8,182 nucleotides of DNA from Oscillibacter sp. UBA6647 (GTDB lineage Bacteria; Bacillota; Clostridia; Oscillospirales; Oscillospiraceae), in NCBI GenBank assembly GCA_002455655.1, contig DKLF01000012.1:1-8182 (forward strand), in the 5' to 3' direction. Under the pieces are notes generated by a model. The model was not told where the DNA came from and did no database searches. It worked only from the letters and a program-made list of their open reading frames with translations. This document shows positions 6,431-8,182 of this stretch, piece after piece (the stretch's first letter is position 1; each line of letters starts with the position of its first letter). The position numbers and the translations under genes were made by a program.

Positions 6431-6459
6431 GCATGACCGAACTTTGTGGTGCATAGTGT
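6431..6459 (+). promoter_or_regulatory. Weak sigma-E-like promoter for the ylbJ-like gene
   Basis: GCATGAC (6431-6437) and CATAGTGT (6452-6459) are spaced by 14 bases and match 4 of 7 and 5 of 8 positions of the sigma-E consensus. The predicted start lies just before the GAGGGG ribosome-binding site. A second possible -10, CATACGAT at 6418-6425, has no good -35. The case rests on family knowledge that ylbJ is sigma-E controlled in Bacillus. Confidence 0.2.
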
Positions 6460-6478
6460 GTCCCGAGGGGGCGGTGGG

Positions 6479-7387
6479 TTGAAAAAGAGGGCGGTCTTGT
6501 GTCTCATGGCAGCGCTGGGGCTGGCGGCGCTGCTGGCGGACGCGGAGGGAGTTCGCCAAAGTGTGAGCGAGGCGCTTTCCCTGTGCGCCGGGACGGTAAT
6601 TCCCTCCCAATTCCTCTTTCTCGCCGCCACCTCCTTGCTGGTGATGCTTGGGGTGGGCGAGGTGCTGGCGCCCCGGCTGGAATTTCTGATGTGGCCTTTG
6701 TTCCGGGTGGACGGGGCAGGGGCGGCGGCGTTGCTGCTGGGTCTTGTGGGGGGCTATCCCATTGGGGCCAGAACCACGGCGGAGCTGTACCGGGAGGGGC
6801 TGCTGCGCACCGATGAGGCGGAGCGGCTGCTGGCCTTTTGCAACACGGCAAATCCGGCATTTCTCATCAGTGTTTTGGGCGTGGGAGTATTTGGCAGCGT
6901 CCGCACGGGGGTGTGGCTGTGGCTGATTCATATTCTCTCCGCGCTTTTGACAGGCGTTTTGTTTCGCCGGGGGGCCGGGCAAAGGCGTGGGTCGCGGCGG
7001 CGGATCACGGCCCGTGCCGTGCCGTTTTCTCAGGCATTGGTACAGTCGGTGCGCCGGGCGCTGGACTCTATTTTGGGTATCTGCGCCTTTGTCGTGGTGT
7101 TTTATGTGCTGGCCCGACCTCTGCGGGGCTTGCCCGGTCTTGCGGGTGCGGCGGCGGTGGGCTTTGTGGAGCTGTTTTCCGTTATTCCCCGGCTCACCGC
7201 CAACCGGGCCGGGTTTGTTCTGGCGTCGCTTTTGGCGGGCTGGGGGGGCGTGTCGGTGCTGTGCCAGACCTTGGCTGTGCTGGCGGACAGTGGCCTTTCC
7301 ACCCGCAACTGCATTGTAGGTAAGGCGATTCAGGCGGGTATCGCCGGTGGGCTTGCGCTGCTGGCGGCGGGGTATGTGATCGGGTGA
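6479..7387 (+). CDS. ylbJ: YlbJ/SpoVV-type sporulation membrane protein
   Basis: Polytopic membrane protein with nucleoside-recognition/Gate-type domains, of the YlbJ (SpoVV) kind. In Bacillus that protein acts in the outer forespore membrane in dipicolinate supply to the spore. Diagnostic here are LLLGLVGGYPIGARTTAELYREGLLRTDEAERLLAFCNTANPAFLISVLGVGVFG (about 85-139), matching the family's GYP.GA...L...G......EAERLL.F.N...P.F pattern, and the second half GFVELFSVIPRL...LLAGWGGVSVLCQTLAVLADSGLS...IVGKAIQAG (about 228-287). About seven to eight hydrophobic segments are visible. The TTG at 6479 is chosen because GAGGGG lies eight bases upstream; GTG at 6446 or 6458 would add a Gly-rich, non-hydrophobic tip without a good site. 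At about 302 aa it is shorter than Bacillus YlbJ (about 400 aa). It is divergent from yqfC-yqfD, consistent with a sporulation role. Confidence 0.83.
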   Translation: MKKRAVLCLMAALGLAALLADAEGVRQSVSEALSLCAGTVIPSQFLFLAATSLLVMLGVGEVLAPRLEFLMWPLFRVDGAGAAALLLGLVGGYPIGARTTAELYREGLLRTDEAERLLAFCNTANPAFLISVLGVGVFGSVRTGVWLWLIHILSALLTGVLFRRGAGQRRGSRRRITARAVPFSQALVQSVRRALDSILGICAFVVVFYVLARPLRGLPGLAGAAAVGFVELFSVIPRLTANRAGFVLASLLAGWGGVSVLCQTLAVLADSGLSTRNCIVGKAIQAGIAGGLALLAAGYVIG

Positions 7388-7403
7388 GCGGTTTACTTTG
7401 CTG

Positions 7404-7436
7404 TAGGAGCGACGCGAGGTTCACGCGTCGCTCCTA
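7404..7436 (+). terminator. 13-bp perfect hairpin, terminator or palindromic repeat
   Basis: TAGGAGCGACGCG (7404-7416) and CGCGTCGCTCCTA (7424-7436) are perfect reverse complements around a 7-base loop, and GGTTGTTTTATT follows. It begins 17 bases after the ylbJ-like stop, so it can end that transcript. The T-run is interrupted, and the neat palindrome resembles short dispersed GC-rich repeats, so both roles are possible. Confidence 0.65.
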
Positions 7437-7496
7437 GGTTGTTTTATTGAACGCAACAGCACAATGGAGAGATATTTCACCGAGCAATGCAAAAAA

Positions 7497-7537
7497 TAGG
7501 ACAAATAGTCCAAAATAGAAAAGTACCATATGTCCTA
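7497..7537. promoter_or_regulatory. Inverted repeats, candidate Xre operator
   Basis: TAGGACA (7497-7503) is exactly repeated in inverse as TGTCCTA (7531-7537), 34 bases centre to centre. A second, tighter dyad GGAC-N5-GTCC lies at 7499-7511. Together they bracket the -35 and reach into the spacer of the promoter before the Xre gene, a position suited to negative autoregulation. Which half-sites are bound cannot be decided from sequence alone. Confidence 0.45.
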
Positions 7538-7544
7538 CTATAAA
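7516..7544 (+). promoter_or_regulatory. Sigma-A-type promoter for xre-comFC
   Basis: TAGAAA (7516-7521, 4 of 6 matches to TTGACA) and TATAAA (7539-7544, 5 of 6 matches to TATAAT) are spaced by 17 bases. Transcription would begin near 7551, leaving a leader of about 12 bases that contains GGTGAT. This placement rules against an ATG at 7530, which would precede the -10. Confidence 0.5.
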
Positions 7545-7562
7545 ATCGCATTGGTGATAAAA

Positions 7563-7793
7563 ATGAAATTAAAAATCCGGGATTTAAGAGAAGATAGGGA
7601 CTTATCGCAAGGCGTTCTTGCAGAATACCTCTTATGCGATCAATCGCTCTATTCCAAATATGAGCGGGGAGAGCGGGAATTGCCGCTGCGGCTGGCGGTC
7701 CGTCTGGCGGAGTACTATGCCGTCAGTCTGGACTATCTGGTGGGGCTGACGGACGAGCCCACTCCGTATCCTCGGGGACGGAGGGTGAGATGA
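7563..7793 (+). CDS. Small Xre-family HTH transcriptional regulator
   Basis: 76-aa DNA-binding protein consisting of a single Xre/Cro-type helix-turn-helix domain, without a sensor domain. The sequence LREDRDLSQGVLAEYLLCDQSLYSKYERGERELPLRLAVRLAEYYAVSLDYLVGLTD follows the family closely: helix 2 about 15-22, recognition helix about 26-35, then the YERGERELPL and YY.VS.DYL.G hallmarks. Such proteins usually bind inverted repeats near their own promoter. Two in-frame starts exist; ATG 7563 is chosen because GGTGAT lies five bases upstream, while ATG 7530 has no such site and lies upstream of the -10. The 5' half and leader are AT-rich compared with comFC. Its last codons overlap the comFC start (ATGA), so regulator and ComFC are translationally coupled. 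A role in controlling comFC is inferred from this, not shown. Confidence 0.9.
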   Translation: MKLKIRDLREDRDLSQGVLAEYLLCDQSLYSKYERGERELPLRLAVRLAEYYAVSLDYLVGLTDEPTPYPRGRRVR

Positions 7794-8182
7794 ACGTGCT
7801 GGGCGCGGTGCTGGACCTGCTGTTTCCGCCCAAATGCCCCTTTTGCCGCCGCGTTGTGAACCGCACGGGGGTCTGCGAAGCCTGCGAAAAAGCCCTGCCA
7901 TGGACGGCGGAAGCGACGGGACTGCACAAGAGCGCGGGTGGTCTTGTCTGCGCCGCGCCACTTTTTTATGAGGGCGCGGTGAGAGAGAGCCTGCTGCGTC
8001 TGAAGTTTCACGGGGAATCCCATCTGGCCGGGCCGCTGGGCACGCTGATCGCCCGCTGCGCGGCGGAGCGGTTTTCGGGGGAGTTCGACATCGTGACGTG
8101 GGTTCCGGTGGGGCCGAAACGGCTGCGGGAGCGGGGCTACGATCAGGCCCGGCTGTTAGCGGAGGCAGCCTGCCGGGCGTTA
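7790..8182 (+). CDS. comFC: ComFC-family competence protein (3' end missing)
   Basis: Amidophosphoribosyltransferase-fold protein of the ComF/ComFC family, a cytoplasmic factor in natural transformation that partners with the ComFA helicase during DNA uptake. The 131 visible residues begin MNVLGAVLDLLFPPKCPFC. A zinc site is formed by C16, C19, C29 and C32 (CPFC...CEAC). It is followed by the family blocks LFYEGAVRESLLRLKFHGE (58-76) and WVPVGPKRLRERGYDQARLLAE (104-125), the latter being the ComFC PVP...KRLRERG(F/Y)(N/D)QA hallmark. The phosphoribosyl-binding loop lies beyond the window edge; the full family length is about 220-240 aa. The ATG shares ATGA with the Xre stop and has GGAGGGTGAG directly upstream. 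No comFA or comFB is visible. The frame is open to base 8182 without defect. Confidence 0.93.
   Translation, partial: MNVLGAVLDLLFPPKCPFCRRVVNRTGVCEACEKALPWTAEATGLHKSAGGLVCAAPLFYEGAVRESLLRLKFHGESHLAGPLGTLIARCAAERFSGEFDIVTWVPVGPKRLRERGYDQARLLAEAACRAL

Noticed and set aside
6354..6434. 27-residue N-terminal extension of YqfC
   Set aside because: It passes through two hairpins; ATG 6353 has a strong GAGGTGA and gives the family length.
7530..7562. Earlier ATG for the Xre regulator
   Set aside because: No Shine-Dalgarno and located before the -10 of the best promoter; the conserved domain begins after Met at 7563.
1..8182. CRISPR array, tRNA or rRNA, insertion sequence, prophage or defence island
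   Set aside because: No regularly spaced direct repeats, cloverleaf, transposase or phage structural motifs seen on either strand; the gene content is ordinary chromosomal backbone.

Overview
The window looks like chromosomal backbone from a GC-rich, endospore-forming Clostridia-type Firmicute, plausibly Oscillospirales; that placement is inferred. The evidence is a set of sporulation genes (yqfC, yqfD and a ylbJ-type membrane protein), the yqfC-yqfD-phoH-ybeY order typical of spore formers, a Firmicute-type stand-alone RecD2 helicase, purine-rich Shine-Dalgarno sites, and several TTG/GTG starts. I see no rRNA, tRNA, CRISPR array, transposase, prophage gene or recognisable defence system.

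Layout. Bases 1-240 are non-coding and hold three hairpins in series: a short bidirectional terminator, an 18-bp perfect palindrome and an AT-rich imperfect palindrome. Bases 241-6353 form one leftward (minus-strand) cluster. In transcription order it is yqfC, yqfD, phoH, ybeY, a 92-aa membrane/coiled-coil protein, a 106-aa single-pass membrane protein and recD2. Most junctions are overlaps or gaps of about 10-45 bases, so co-transcription is likely. The exception is a 241-base gap between yqfD and phoH, which contains a 10-bp GC hairpin just upstream of the phoH ribosome-binding site. The pgpH/yqfF gene usually found between phoH and ybeY is absent; phoH and ybeY share ATGA instead.

A 125-base divergent region (6354-6478) separates the yqfC cluster from the rightward ylbJ-like gene. 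It contains weak matches to mother-cell sigma-E promoters in both directions and two hairpins in front of yqfC. The ylbJ-like gene ends at 7387 and is followed by a 13-bp perfect hairpin that can act as its terminator and may also be a dispersed palindromic repeat.

The right end holds a small Xre-family regulator with its own promoter and inverted repeats, suggesting autoregulation. It is translationally coupled (ATGA) to comFC, which runs off the window edge at 8182.

Functionally the window mixes sporulation (YqfC/YqfD; a YlbJ/SpoVV-type membrane protein), RNA metabolism (PhoH ATPase, YbeY endoribonuclease), DNA repair (RecD2) and competence/DNA uptake (ComFC). I did not find a convincing new multi-gene system. 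The items most worth a second look are the Xre-ComFC coupling, the two uncharacterised small membrane proteins between ybeY and recD2, the phoH leader hairpin, and the palindromic elements at both cluster boundaries.
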